From Flavobacterium circumlabens (GTDB lineage: Bacteria > Bacteroidota > Bacteroidia > Flavobacteriales > Flavobacteriaceae): 64,000 nt of DNA. Below the pieces are notes generated by a model that saw only the letters and a list, made by a program, of their open reading frames with translations, was not told the DNA's origin and did no database searches. The DNA is taken from the NCBI RefSeq assembly GCF_004345565.1, contig NZ_SLWA01000003.1, forward strand, positions 558,001-622,000, given 5' to 3'. A program made the position numbers and the translations under genes. Positions 1 to 9,769 of this stretch are shown here, one piece after another; the stretch's first letter is position 1, and the number at the start of each line of letters is the position of its first letter.

Positions 1-800
1 AATTATTAACTGTAACTCCTGTTATACCTCCAGCTGGTACAAATTTAGTAACAAATCCAACTTTTGATGCCAATACAACAGGTTGGAGTTTTTCATATAA
101 AAATGGTGCAACAACTACTCTGGAAAATGTTATTGGTACTGGATACACAACCAAGGTTGCCAAAATTACTGTGACAAATGTTGGAACATCTACAGGAACA
201 GATAATGTTCAATTTAGTTACAACAAATTTTTTATAGAAAAAGGCAAAACGTATATCGTTTCGTTTACAGCTAGTGCTGATGTTGCTCGTAATATTAATA
301 CGGTATTTATCATGAATGGTTCACCATATTCACAATGGGCTCTAAAAAGTGGTATCCCATTAACAACATCACCTACCAACTTGGGTCCTTATAATTTCAT
401 AAGTACTTTTACAGGCTATGTAGATTTGCGTTTTCATATAGGAGGTTCAGGTTCTCTAAATGCGCCTATATACCTTAACAATGTATCAGTAGTAGAGGAT
501 GGAAATCTTGATGTAGACGAAATCGAGGTTGCCACATCTCAAGCACCAGTAGTATATGTTTATCCAAATCCTGTAGGGGATTTATTGAGTATTGATTTTG
601 ATTCTGAAACGGGTCAGCAGGTAACAGTTAGCATAATTGATTTACATGGACAAGTTTTAATTACTACTGAACAATTAGCTGTATATGGTGAAAATACGAT
701 TGAATTGAATGTAAGCTCTTTAGCCAATGGCCTTTACCTTATAAAAACCACGGAGAATAACATAAACTACAATACAGTAAAAGTGGTGGTAAAACATTAA
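1..800 (+). CDS. C-terminal part of a secreted protein with a type IX secretion sorting domain (partial, runs off left edge)
   Basis: The reading frame is open from the first bases of the window and ends at the TAA at 798-800, so the true start lies to the left. Its first part (NLVTNPTFDANTTGWS, then a beta-rich stretch) resembles a carbohydrate-binding module of the CBM4/9 or galactose-binding type. The last 75 or so residues, beginning VYPNPVGDLLSIDF and ending TVKVVVKH, have the form of the type A C-terminal sorting domain that sends proteins through the type IX secretion system of Bacteroidota to the cell surface or medium. The catalytic or main part is outside the window, so the activity is unknown. 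A surface polysaccharide-active enzyme or adhesin would fit beside a utilization locus, but that is inference. The sorting domain is the confident part. Confidence 0.85.
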   Translation, partial: LLTVTPVIPPAGTNLVTNPTFDANTTGWSFSYKNGATTTLENVIGTGYTTKVAKITVTNVGTSTGTDNVQFSYNKFFIEKGKTYIVSFTASADVARNINTVFIMNGSPYSQWALKSGIPLTTSPTNLGPYNFISTFTGYVDLRFHIGGSGSLNAPIYLNNVSVVEDGNLDVDEIEVATSQAPVVYVYPNPVGDLLSIDFDSETGQQVTVSIIDLHGQVLITTEQLAVYGENTIELNVSSLANGLYLIKTTENNINYNTVKVVVKH

Positions 801-1118
801 AAAACAAAAAAAATATTTTAAAACCTTTGGGTGTAATTATTTTTAATACATGGAAACATAGAATTTATAGTTTATAAAAAAAGTTTGATAGACCTCTAAA
901 TTTGCTTCATTTTGTTAATAAAGAATTACACCAGAGGGTCAATTTTAAATTTAGCTATACGGCGTATAAGAACCCAAAAACTCATTTCATTTTAGAAATA
1001 GATGGAGATATGGTGGTGAAGGGCTGTATATCTTAAATATTAAAAACCAAAAAGCACAGAATAACTTTAAAAATAGAATTTACAACAAAACAGGCTTTCT
1101 AAACCGATAAAAAAAGAA
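801..1118. other. AT-rich gap with an imperfect inverted repeat
   Basis: No intact gene is visible. An imperfect inverted repeat spans roughly 815-945: GGTGTAATT at 830-838 pairs with AATTACACC at 924-932, and the similarity continues outward on both sides (TTTTAAAACC on the left, GGTCAATTTTAAA on the right). The loop is too long for a simple terminator, so this may be the ends of a small non-autonomous mobile element. It lies at the edge of a stretch of broken genes. Confidence 0.35.
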
Positions 1119-1432
1119 ATGAAAAAGACTGGCCATAGGCATTGACATTGGAGGAACACGCACTAAGGTAAGGTTAGTTGACGTATATAAAGGCGAAGTT
1201 TTAGAAATGTTGATTTTACCGACTGAAACAAAAATTCGAATAAATTTCTAAAAACAATAAATTTCGCAATAGACCAGCTAAAAGTTTTTGCCCAAAAACA
1301 ACAGTCCACTATATTAGGAGTGGGATTTGGGGTTACTGGTTTTGTTTTCGAGGACGGAAAGGTGGATTCTACTTATGGATTTTTGGAATTTATGGATGAT
1401 TACCCTTTATCTAAATATATTCAAAAATATTG
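1119..1432 (+). pseudogene. ROK-family sugar kinase, N-terminal remnant
   Basis: Starting at the ATG at 1119, one extra G near 1131 shifts the frame. Correcting it gives MKKTAIGIDIGGTRTKVRL, the phosphate-binding start typical of ROK sugar kinases (DIGGT). A second shift near 1235-1245 leads into a frame reading FLKTINFAIDQLKVFAQ and then LGVGFGVTGFVFEDGKV, which matches the next ROK segment. Only about 105 of the usual 300 or so residues remain; the sugar-binding and zinc-motif half is absent. At about 1430 the sequence runs directly into the tail of an unrelated esterase, so a deletion fused the two remnants. The intact ancestor would have phosphorylated a hexose in the cytoplasm. It is clearly non-functional. 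Confidence 0.75.
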
Positions 1433-1726
1433 GTTAATACATATTCGAAAAAACTGAAGGGTTTGTTTGTAAGTTTCAGAAAAATCATAGATGATAAGAA
1501 ATTATCAATTTTTACAGGTGAAATAGAAACTTTTTCTACTGATACTACTTTCGAAAATGCTATTAACAAGGTTATTGTAAATAATGCTAAAAAGGATAAA
1601 TATACTTTCTTGATTCAAACTGACGACTTTACTGATAAAGGTGATAAGTTGCATTTCGATTCAAGGTCACAGCGGATAATGGGTGAGCGGTTTGCTCAAA
1701 AATATCTAGAAATAAATAAGAAATAA
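1433..1726 (+). pseudogene. Sialate O-acetylesterase-like (SASA family) C-terminal remnant
   Basis: About 97 codons are open here, but no proper start exists: the only candidate is a TTG inside the junction with the ROK fragment. The end contains GDKLHFDSRSQRIMGERFA, the C-terminal signature of SASA-family (DUF303) carbohydrate esterases, where the His of LHFD is the catalytic histidine next to its Asp. The N-terminal two-thirds with the GxSN nucleophile motif is missing. An intact protein would remove O-acetyl groups from sugars in the periplasm. The fragment lies 12 bp before the isomerase gene. It is probably the rear part of a gene whose front was lost in the same deletion that truncated the ROK kinase. 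Confidence 0.7.
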
Positions 1727-1738
1727 AAAAGTTGTACT

Positions 1739-2666
1739 ATGAATGCTAAAATGCTTGCCGAAATCAATGAAATTCCTGTAAAAGCCATGGAGTTTCTAAA
1801 TCAATCTCCAACCTATACTTTGCCCCATGGTGTGCCTTATCTTGGAATGGGTTCTTCGTTTTTTTGCCCCATTGGCATTCAAATATATGGGAGTGGATAT
1901 TCAGCCAGAGATGGCTTCGGAATATTTCAATTATCTGCAACCAAAGACTAAATTGGAAAATGGAGTAATCCTTTCCCAATCAGGCAGCAGCAGTGAGGCA
2001 TTATGGTGCACTGATTTATTTCAAAAATATACAGCCATAACCAATTATCCCGAAAACACATTAAGCACAAACCCAAATGTTGCCCAAAAGATTAATTTGT
2101 TGGCTGGTGACGAACAATATTCATCTTCAAAAACTTATATCAATACTTTGCTTGCTTTGTTTAAAGGTTTTGATATGGATTGTCAAAACGCTGTAGATAT
2201 TTTGTTTAAAAACATACCAAAGTATGAACAGCTCGGCGAGCGTATGGCGAGTGAAGTATTCCAATTAATTTCTACCAAAAAGATTCACGGTATTTATATC
2301 ATTGGAAGCGGCCCCAATATTGCAACGGCTTTTCAATCGGCATTGATTATGTGCGAAATTACCAAACTTTGTTTCAACGGTATGGCTATGGCTCAATACG
2401 ATCACGGCCCAAAAGAAACCGCTGCCAATAGTATTGTAATTCAAATTATTGCCAAAGGAAAATCGTATGAACGTTCACAAAAATTAACCGAAATAATTAA
2501 GAATTCTGGGGCACATGTTATCACGGTTGAAGAACCAGAAGTAGCAGAAAATTTCTCAGTAATCCATAATATGGTACCTTTTAATTATATGGCCTATTAT
2601 CTTGCTGAAAAGCTAAATATAACGGAAACCTTTGTTGTTGGCGGAAAAGTCACTGAGGTTTTTTAA
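1739..2666 (+). pseudogene. SIS-domain sugar isomerase/deaminase (AgaS-like), frameshifted
   Basis: From the ATG at 1739 the protein reads PHGVPYLGMGSSFFCP and then goes out of frame. From about 1866 the +1 frame carries on with APLAFKYMGVDIQPEMASEYF and an SIS fold to the stop at 2666. The break is a run of seven T at 1859-1865; six T would restore GMGSSFFAPLAFKYMG. Conserved SIS features follow: SQSGSSSEA (sugar-phosphate binding, about residue 85) and IIGSGPNIATAFQSAL in the second SIS half. Corrected length is about 308 residues, slightly short for AgaS-like enzymes (about 340-390). Such proteins isomerise or deaminate amino-sugar phosphates in the cytoplasm. The single homopolymer change could be a real mutation or a sequencing error, although the neighbouring remnants make decay plausible. 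Confidence 0.7.
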
Positions 2667-2713
2667 AAGCCAAAAAAAAACTGTTATTCACAATTAATAA
2701 AATCTAAAAGAGC

Positions 2714-4918
2714 ATGATTAATTATAAGATTAAATTTCAATTCATTATAATAGTATTGCTGATAAGCTTGCAATCTAGCTTAGCACAATCTAAAAAACAG
2801 CCCGTAGATTATGTCGATAATTTCATTGGCGTAAGAGATAAAAACAGCAGTTGTGTTCTTGGTCCACAATTGCCAAATGGAGCCATAAGTCCAAGCCCGC
2901 AAACGGCACCAGGATCTGTAAATTATGATATGGATGGATATATTATGGGGCAACCCATCCGCGGTTTTGGTCAATTGCATGTAAGTGGCACCGGTTGGGG
3001 TAAATACGGACAAGTGTTTATCTCGCCACAAGTGGGTTTGGCAGTTGGAGAAACGGAACACGATTCACAACAGGAGAATGAAGAAGCAAAACCATACGAG
3101 TATAAAGTATCCTTGAGTCGTTATGGAATAAAGACGGCAGTTACACCAGCAGCGCATTCAGCCATTTATAAGTTTACATTTCCAAAGTCGGACAATTCAA
3201 ATATCTTGTTGGATGTGAGTCATAACACAGCCGATATTGCTACGGCATTGAAACTCAAAAACGGGAATTTTTTGAAAGGAACGGTAACATTTACTAATTC
3301 AGATGGAACCGAAATTAACGGCTATGGGGAATATCAAGGCGGTTTTTCTGACGGAACTTACAAAGTTTTCTTTAGTATGAAATTAAGTAAAATTCCACAA
3401 AACAAAGGAACTTTTATAAATGGAAAAATTAATCAGGGGCAATTAACGGAAGCTCCTATAAAAGCGGATGATCGTATTGGAGCTTATGTTCAATACAAAA
3501 CTTCAGAGAATGAATCTGTTTATTTGAAAGTAGCCGTTTCGATGATAAGTGTCGAACAGGCGACCGCTTGGTTAGATGCAGAAATTCCAGCTTGGGATTA
3601 CAATAAAGTAAGGGATAATGCCAAAAAGATTTGGAATAAGGAATTGGGAAAAATTAAAATGGAAGGCGGAACTGAATCCGAAAAACGAATTTTTTATACT
3701 GCATCGTATCATACTTCGATAATGCCTCGCAATAAAACGAATGATATGATGGGTTTTGAGAAAGGTGAATCTGTTTGGGACGATCATTTGGCTGTATGGG
3801 ATACTTGGCGTACACTGTATCCATTAAAGGTATTGACAAATCCTGATATGGTTAGTGGAACAATAAATTCATTTATCGCTAGGTTGAAAAAAAATGGCAG
3901 AGTAAAAGATGCTTATGTGGCAGGGAAAGACATGACAGCAGAACAAGGTGGAAACAATATAGACAATATAATTGCTGATGCTTATGTAAAAGGAGTCAAA
4001 GGAGTTGATTGGAAAGAAGCCTATAAATTAATAAAATCTCAGGCTGATAACGAGCGAAATGGAATAGGAAAGAATGAAAATGATAAGATATACAAAACAT
4101 TGGGTTGGATTCCGGGGGGAAAAATGAGTTGTTCATTAACCTTGGAATATGCCTATAATGATTTTTGTGCAGCTCAAATGGCCAGGACGCTTGGTACAAA
4201 AGAAGATTATGAAAAGTACTTAAACCGCAGTCAGCAATGGGTAAATCTTTGGAATCCAGAAGCTGTTAGCGATGGTTACAAAGGATTTATTGAGCCAAAA
4301 AACATAAAAGGAGATTTTATTCCTATAGATTTAAAAAAGAACTGGGGTTCGTGGCAAGATTATTTTTATGAAGGAAGTTCGTGGACTTATTCCTATTTTG
4401 TTCCCCATCAATTTGAAAAACTGGTTACTATTTCGGGAGGGAAAGAATTATTTGCCAAGAAGTTACAATATGCATTCGAGAATAATTTGATTGATTATGG
4501 CAACGAACCAGCATTTTTGGCGGTACATTCTTTTCACTATGCTGACCGATCCGATTTAGCAAGTTTTTATATTCGCAATCTCAAGAAAAAACGCTTTACA
4601 GAAGAAGGCTCTATTGAAAACGATGATAGCGGCGCCATGAGCAGTTGGTATATTTTTTCATCTTTGGGATTTTTCCCGAATGCAGGACAAGATATATATT
4701 ACTTAACCGGTGGTTCATTTCCAAAAGTAGCGGTGACCCTGGGTAATGGAAAAGTTTTGACTGTTACATCCAAAAATGCATCAGAGAAAAACATCTACAT
4801 TCAATCATGCAAAATAAACGGTAAAGTATGGAATAACCCTTGGTTTACTCATAAAGAAATTGAAAATGGTGGAACTATTGAATTTGTGATGGGTGAAAAC
4901 CCTGTTTTCAAGAAATAA
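2714..4918 (+). CDS. GH92 family alpha-mannosidase, exported
   Basis: This 734-residue protein begins with a signal peptide (FIIIVLLISLQSSLAQ, cleavage near residue 25). The GH92 N-terminal domain follows (VDNFIGVRDKNSSCVLGPQLPNG, FGQLHVSGTGWGKYGQV), then the alpha/alpha-barrel. Family hallmarks are visible: the E of YGNEPAF at residue 598, a candidate general acid, and ENDDSGAMSSWYIFSSLGFFP around 635-655 with the acidic residues of the base site. GH92 enzymes are calcium-dependent exo-acting inverting alpha-mannosidases, commonly acting on alpha-1,2- or alpha-1,3-mannosides. Length is normal. The gene starts 47 bp after the isomerase pseudogene and is 249 bp from the next gene, so it may be the tail of an older operon. 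The exact linkage is not readable from the sequence. Confidence 0.93.
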   Translation: MINYKIKFQFIIIVLLISLQSSLAQSKKQPVDYVDNFIGVRDKNSSCVLGPQLPNGAISPSPQTAPGSVNYDMDGYIMGQPIRGFGQLHVSGTGWGKYGQVFISPQVGLAVGETEHDSQQENEEAKPYEYKVSLSRYGIKTAVTPAAHSAIYKFTFPKSDNSNILLDVSHNTADIATALKLKNGNFLKGTVTFTNSDGTEINGYGEYQGGFSDGTYKVFFSMKLSKIPQNKGTFINGKINQGQLTEAPIKADDRIGAYVQYKTSENESVYLKVAVSMISVEQATAWLDAEIPAWDYNKVRDNAKKIWNKELGKIKMEGGTESEKRIFYTASYHTSIMPRNKTNDMMGFEKGESVWDDHLAVWDTWRTLYPLKVLTNPDMVSGTINSFIARLKKNGRVKDAYVAGKDMTAEQGGNNIDNIIADAYVKGVKGVDWKEAYKLIKSQADNERNGIGKNENDKIYKTLGWIPGGKMSCSLTLEYAYNDFCAAQMARTLGTKEDYEKYLNRSQQWVNLWNPEAVSDGYKGFIEPKNIKGDFIPIDLKKNWGSWQDYFYEGSSWTYSYFVPHQFEKLVTISGGKELFAKKLQYAFENNLIDYGNEPAFLAVHSFHYADRSDLASFYIRNLKKKRFTEEGSIENDDSGAMSSWYIFSSLGFFPNAGQDIYYLTGGSFPKVAVTLGNGKVLTVTSKNASEKNIYIQSCKINGKVWNNPWFTHKEIENGGTIEFVMGENPVFKK

Positions 4919-5167
4919 AAATCAGTTTTGGGTTTTATTGCCGGTTTTCAGACAAGCATTTCCTTGCTATTGCTCACACCTCCATATTTGGCCGTATTTC
5001 TGTTATTTTAAATTGAGGGAATAAGTAGTGAAGACTTTTGCCTGATCTGAAAGTTATTCAGGACTTACAAAAAATGAATCCTTTACAAATTATACTGACT
5101 AAATATTTCTTTAAAACCACTTGTGAAAGCAATATTTCAAATTATAAAAATTCAACACATAAAAAAA

Positions 5168-7399
5168 ATGAAAAATCTCATTGCCTTCATTGTTACACTA
5201 TTTTTCGGATGTTCCATGTCTATTGCACAACGAAATGTAATTAGTCTCAACGGAACTTGGGAAATTGCCAAAACAGATGTTGGGTCAATGATTCCAGTTA
5301 ATTTTAGCTCCAAAGTATCTGTCCCGGGACTTGTTGACATGGCTATTCCTGCTGTGGAACCCCCTTTTACAGGTACATTGGACAAGGATAAAAATAATCC
5401 TTTTGCCAATAATTATGGCAATAAAAGTTATATGTATAATAATTCATTGTATTGGTACAAACGAACGTTTAGTTTGGAAAACATCAAATCGGAAGTAATT
5501 CTGTTGAAGATAAACAAAGCCATGTTTAGCACCCACATTTACTTAAATGATAAGTTGATTGGACAAAATAGTTACTCTTTTACTCCCACCTATGTTAATA
5601 TCAAACCTTATTTGAATGAAGCTGGCAAAGCCAATGAGCTAATCATTTCTGTTGGTTGTCGCAATAATTTGCCGGATACCATATGTAGGGCTGATGATGG
5701 CGAAAAAGTACTTTTTTGTCCCGGAATATATGATGATGTGAATATTATTATGTCTGGATTTCCATATGTTACCAATGTTCAGACTGCACCCGATATTTTG
5801 AACAAGCAACTCCGTGTTGTAGCCGAAATACAAAACGACCAAAGAGCAAAAAACACTCAACTTTCATACGTGGTTCGTGAGCTAAAATCCAATAAGGTTG
5901 TGGCCAAAGGCATTGCGCCTCAAAATATATTGGTGGGTGAAGAAAACCAAAAAATTGATTTCAAAATAGCTTTACAAAACTGCAAGTTTTGGTCTCCCGA
6001 AAATCCATTTCTTTACATACTTGAACTTAACACGGGTGCCGATAAAACTATTACCCGTTTTGGAATGCGTACTTTTCGTTCCGACAAACAGAATGGTGTG
6101 GTGTTGCTCAACGAGAAAACCTACTACATGCGTGGGACAAACATAGCCATCCTTCGTTTTTTTGAAGACAGTCAACGGGGAAATTTGCCTTGGGATAATA
6201 AATGGGTAACTAAACTTCATAAAAATTTCAAAAAAATGCATTGGAATAGTTTCCGCAATACGCTGGGCTTTCCTCCTGAAAGATGGTACGAAATTGCCGA
6301 TAGTTTGGGGTTTTTGATTCAAGATGAATATCCATTGTGGAAACAAGCTGACCCTAAAACTCTTACATCTACACATTTGGCAAACGAATACAACGCTTGG
6401 ATGCGTGAACGTTGGAATCATCCCAGTGTAGTAATTTGGGATGCTCAAAACGAGTCGAAATTCGATACTACAAATGTGGCCACAAACAAAGTGAGATCGC
6501 TCGATTTGTCCAATCGTCCCTGGGACAATGGGTATAACCGACCAGCGGGTGAAAACGATATTATGGAATCTCATCCTTATCTGTTTGGCAAATACTTCAA
6601 TCAGTATGATTTAAAGAAGATCACAACCATAGCCGATGCCTATTTTGAAGCCAATGATGTAAAAAAGGACGGAGTAAAATCTCCAGACGATTATCTGAGT
6701 TTAATGGCAAATCCACGAATTCCCGATAATTCGTGGGTAAATAAATCCAAAGACGAGGATAGAAAAACAGTTAAATTTCCAATAATTATTAATGAATACG
6801 GATGGTTATGGTTGAATCGCGATGGATCGCCTACCACGTTGGACAAAGGAATTTATGCCAATGTGTTCCCCGAAGCCGATACACCAGAAAAACGATTTGA
6901 AGTCTATGCAAAAATAATGGGCATGAAAACCGAGTTTTGGCGGGCGCACCGCTTAGCTGCTGGAGTGTTACACTTTTGTGGTCTGTCTTATTCGCGTTCA
7001 ACCTACCCAGTGGGACAAACTAGTGATAATTGGCATGACTTGAAAAATTTAGAAATGGAGCCTCATTTTGTGAAATACATGAAACCTGCTTTTAGCCCTG
7101 TAGGATTAATGATTAATTTTTGGAAAAGCAAATTACAAGCTGGAACAGAACAAGCATTCCCAATAATCATGGTAAATGATACTTACAAATCTTGGTCGGG
7201 AAATATTAAATTTTCCATTGAAAAAGAAGGTAAAATAATTCAAAAACACAAAATTAAAGAAGTAGTTCAAGCATTGGGCAACGAAAACTTTAACACTACA
7301 ATGAAATTGCCTACTGCAAAAGGCAAATACCTACTTGTGGCTGAAATAATTGTAAAAGGAGAATCGGTAAAAAGTATTAGGGAATTTTATATTGAATAA
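5168..7399 (+). CDS. GH2-family glycoside hydrolase, exported
   Basis: I place the start at the ATG at 5168, because the signal peptide MKNLIAFIVTLFFGCSMSIAQ begins there; an upstream in-frame ATG at 5123 would put 15 odd residues in front. The protein (743 residues) has the GH2 plan: sugar-binding jelly-roll domain (SLNGTWEIAK, WYKRTF), immunoglobulin-like domain, TIM barrel. The acid/base is E429 in HPSVVIWDAQNES and the nucleophile E543 in PIIINEYGW. GH2 includes beta-galactosidases, beta-mannosidases and beta-glucuronidases. This sequence lacks features that let me choose, and it is clearly different from the beta-mannosidase at 45790. A GH92 gene follows after 18 bp in the same operon, so a side-chain-trimming role in the periplasm is likely. 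Confidence 0.87.
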   Translation: MKNLIAFIVTLFFGCSMSIAQRNVISLNGTWEIAKTDVGSMIPVNFSSKVSVPGLVDMAIPAVEPPFTGTLDKDKNNPFANNYGNKSYMYNNSLYWYKRTFSLENIKSEVILLKINKAMFSTHIYLNDKLIGQNSYSFTPTYVNIKPYLNEAGKANELIISVGCRNNLPDTICRADDGEKVLFCPGIYDDVNIIMSGFPYVTNVQTAPDILNKQLRVVAEIQNDQRAKNTQLSYVVRELKSNKVVAKGIAPQNILVGEENQKIDFKIALQNCKFWSPENPFLYILELNTGADKTITRFGMRTFRSDKQNGVVLLNEKTYYMRGTNIAILRFFEDSQRGNLPWDNKWVTKLHKNFKKMHWNSFRNTLGFPPERWYEIADSLGFLIQDEYPLWKQADPKTLTSTHLANEYNAWMRERWNHPSVVIWDAQNESKFDTTNVATNKVRSLDLSNRPWDNGYNRPAGENDIMESHPYLFGKYFNQYDLKKITTIADAYFEANDVKKDGVKSPDDYLSLMANPRIPDNSWVNKSKDEDRKTVKFPIIINEYGWLWLNRDGSPTTLDKGIYANVFPEADTPEKRFEVYAKIMGMKTEFWRAHRLAAGVLHFCGLSYSRSTYPVGQTSDNWHDLKNLEMEPHFVKYMKPAFSPVGLMINFWKSKLQAGTEQAFPIIMVNDTYKSWSGNIKFSIEKEGKIIQKHKIKEVVQALGNENFNTTMKLPTAKGKYLLVAEIIVKGESVKSIREFYIE

Positions 7400-7417
7400 A
7401 AAAACTCAGATAGAAAC

Positions 7418-9736
7418 ATGAACTTACAGGACAAAAAATCATCGCTCACTATCCATTTCATACTATTTTTTACTTTCCTAAATAGTATGGTAGTACTTGG
7501 TTCAGAAAGCAAAACAAATGGCGAAACTATCGTTTCAAACAAAACGACATCACAAGAAAAAAATCAAGTTAAGACAGAAACATTTCTTCTGAATAAAGTT
7601 CCCAATGATAATCTAACTCGATTTGTCGACCCTTTCATTGGAACATTAGGAGATGGGAATGTGTTTGCAGGAGCTTGTTTACCTCACAGTTTTGTAAAGT
7701 TAGGACCAGATACCAAATACAACAGTGGAGCTTCTGGTTATAAAAAGGATAAAGAAATCAAAGGTTTTTCGCACTTGCATATTTCTGGAATGGGGGGGCC
7801 TATGTATGGCAATATTCAGGTTATACCAACGACAGGCACTATAGAATCCTTAAATCATAGTTCGGATAAAGGTGAAGAAATTGCAGCACCGGGTTATTAC
7901 AAGGTGCAATTGAAAAAATATGGAACAACTGCTGAACTAACCTCTACAGCTCACGCGGGTTTTCATAAATATACTTTCCCAAAAAGCGAATCCTCACACA
8001 TTTTGATTGATGCCGGAGCTACGCTTTATGGTGTTGCAAAAAATTGGAATTCAAGTCAACCCATTGGAGGCGAAGTACACATCGACCCTTTAAAAAAAGC
8101 TGTGTACGGCTATGGTACCTATAGTGGTGGTCGATCAACCAGAAAACCTTGGAGGGTTTATTTTTATGCAGTATTCGACACAGCATTCGATTCTTTTGGG
8201 ACGTGGTTTGATAGCATTAAACACGATGGAATAAATAAAATGAATGGAAATGAGATTGGAGCCTACTTGAATTTCAAAACCAAAGAAGGGCAAAAGATAA
8301 ATCTCAAAGTAGGTATTTCGATGATAAGCACCCAACAAGCTGAAGAAAATGTTGGAAAGGAAATACCCCATTGGGATTTTGATCAAATTAAAAATCTTGC
8401 CAATATGCTATGGGAAAAGGAGTTGCGAAAAATTGAAATTAAAGGAATGTCTGAGGTAAATAGCCGAATTTTTTATACTTCATTGTATCACGCACTACTC
8501 TCTCAAGATGATTGGACAGGTGAAAATCCTGTATTTGATTATAAAAGACCCTACTATGAAAATTTCCTTTGTGTGTGGGATTTGTTTAGAACCGTAAGTC
8601 CATTGTTAACTCTTATTAGCACAAAGGAACATACCGATATGTTGAACACTTTGCTGGATGTATACAAACATGATGGATGGTTAGCAGATGCACACAGTAG
8701 TTTACAAAGAGAATTCACTCAAGTAGGTACCAATACCGATGTATTATTTGCCGATGCTTTTGCAAAAAAACTCAAAGGAATAGATTATAAATTAGCATAC
8801 GAAGCAGTAAGAAAGAATGCAACAGATACTAGCTTTACGAATAAAAAAGTGGATCATGCCGGTAGAATTGCCTTACCTTATTATTCCAAATATCATTACA
8901 TACCCATTGATGTCAATCAAAAAATAACAGTTTCCAGAACACTCGAATATGTGTACAATGACTTCAGCGCTTATCAATTGGCAAAAAGTTTTGGAAACAA
9001 AGGGGAGGTTAAAATGTTTAAAGAAAGAAGTTTTTGGTATAAAAATTTATGGGATAATGATTTGAAATTGATGCGTGGCAAAAATTCAAATGGTACTTGG
9101 GTTACCCCATTCGATCCATTAAATAATGAAACCGGACCTAATTATTACGAAGGGCATGCCTACACCTGGAGTTTTTCTACACCACATGATATAAAAGGAT
9201 TAATTGAATTGAATGGAGGAAAAGAAAAATTCATCAATAATCTAACCAATGCAGTTTCCAACCATTACGAAGCGTATAACGAACCTTGTATGTTGCAGGC
9301 TTATCTTTTTGTTTGGGCAGGCAGACCAGATTTGACACAGAAATTTATTCGAAAAGCAACTTCCGATAATTTTACAGATAAATATGATGGTTTACCAGGG
9401 AATGATGATAGTGGCACTACTTCGGCTTGGTATCTGTGGAGCAGAATGGGTATTTTTCCAGTAGCAGGACAGAATTTATACATAATAGGTAGCCCAAGTT
9501 GTACCGAAACTACCATCCATATAGAAAGCGGAAAAGACGTTGTTATTTCAGCAAAAAATGCTTCGGAGGAGAATATTTATATTCAATCGGCTAAACTCAA
9601 TGGTAAAAATTACGACAAAGCATTTTTTACTCACGATGACATTGTAAATGGTGCAAAATTTGAATTTGTGATGGGTGCAAAACCTTCAAATTGGGGGGCT
9701 AATGCTGTGCCACCATCAATGAGTGATAAATATTAA
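7418..9736 (+). CDS. GH92 family alpha-mannosidase, exported (second copy)
   Basis: This is a second GH92 enzyme of 772 residues. It has a hydrophobic export signal (IHFILFFTFLNSMVVLGSES) followed by a linker rich in Thr, Lys and Asn up to about residue 62, where the catalytic fold begins (TRFVDPFIGTLGDGNVFAGACLPHSFVKLGPDT). Family motifs are GFSHLHISGMGGPMYGNI, E622 in YNEPCM (candidate acid) and GNDDSGTTSAWYLWSRMGIFP at about 661-681 (acidic base-site residues). It differs clearly from the copy at 2714, so the two probably have different linkage or position preferences. It sits 18 bp after the GH2 gene and 33 bp before GH3, in one operon. The cell location is probably the periplasm. Confidence 0.93.
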   Translation: MNLQDKKSSLTIHFILFFTFLNSMVVLGSESKTNGETIVSNKTTSQEKNQVKTETFLLNKVPNDNLTRFVDPFIGTLGDGNVFAGACLPHSFVKLGPDTKYNSGASGYKKDKEIKGFSHLHISGMGGPMYGNIQVIPTTGTIESLNHSSDKGEEIAAPGYYKVQLKKYGTTAELTSTAHAGFHKYTFPKSESSHILIDAGATLYGVAKNWNSSQPIGGEVHIDPLKKAVYGYGTYSGGRSTRKPWRVYFYAVFDTAFDSFGTWFDSIKHDGINKMNGNEIGAYLNFKTKEGQKINLKVGISMISTQQAEENVGKEIPHWDFDQIKNLANMLWEKELRKIEIKGMSEVNSRIFYTSLYHALLSQDDWTGENPVFDYKRPYYENFLCVWDLFRTVSPLLTLISTKEHTDMLNTLLDVYKHDGWLADAHSSLQREFTQVGTNTDVLFADAFAKKLKGIDYKLAYEAVRKNATDTSFTNKKVDHAGRIALPYYSKYHYIPIDVNQKITVSRTLEYVYNDFSAYQLAKSFGNKGEVKMFKERSFWYKNLWDNDLKLMRGKNSNGTWVTPFDPLNNETGPNYYEGHAYTWSFSTPHDIKGLIELNGGKEKFINNLTNAVSNHYEAYNEPCMLQAYLFVWAGRPDLTQKFIRKATSDNFTDKYDGLPGNDDSGTTSAWYLWSRMGIFPVAGQNLYIIGSPSCTETTIHIESGKDVVISAKNASEENIYIQSAKLNGKNYDKAFFTHDDIVNGAKFEFVMGAKPSNWGANAVPPSMSDKY

Positions 9737-9769
9737 ATAGAATAACTAAGAATTTATAACAGATTTAAA

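Noticed and set aside
5972-6574. 200-codon open frame on the minus strand
   Set aside because: It is antisense to the GH2 gene whose catalytic motifs are clear on the plus strand; no protein features.
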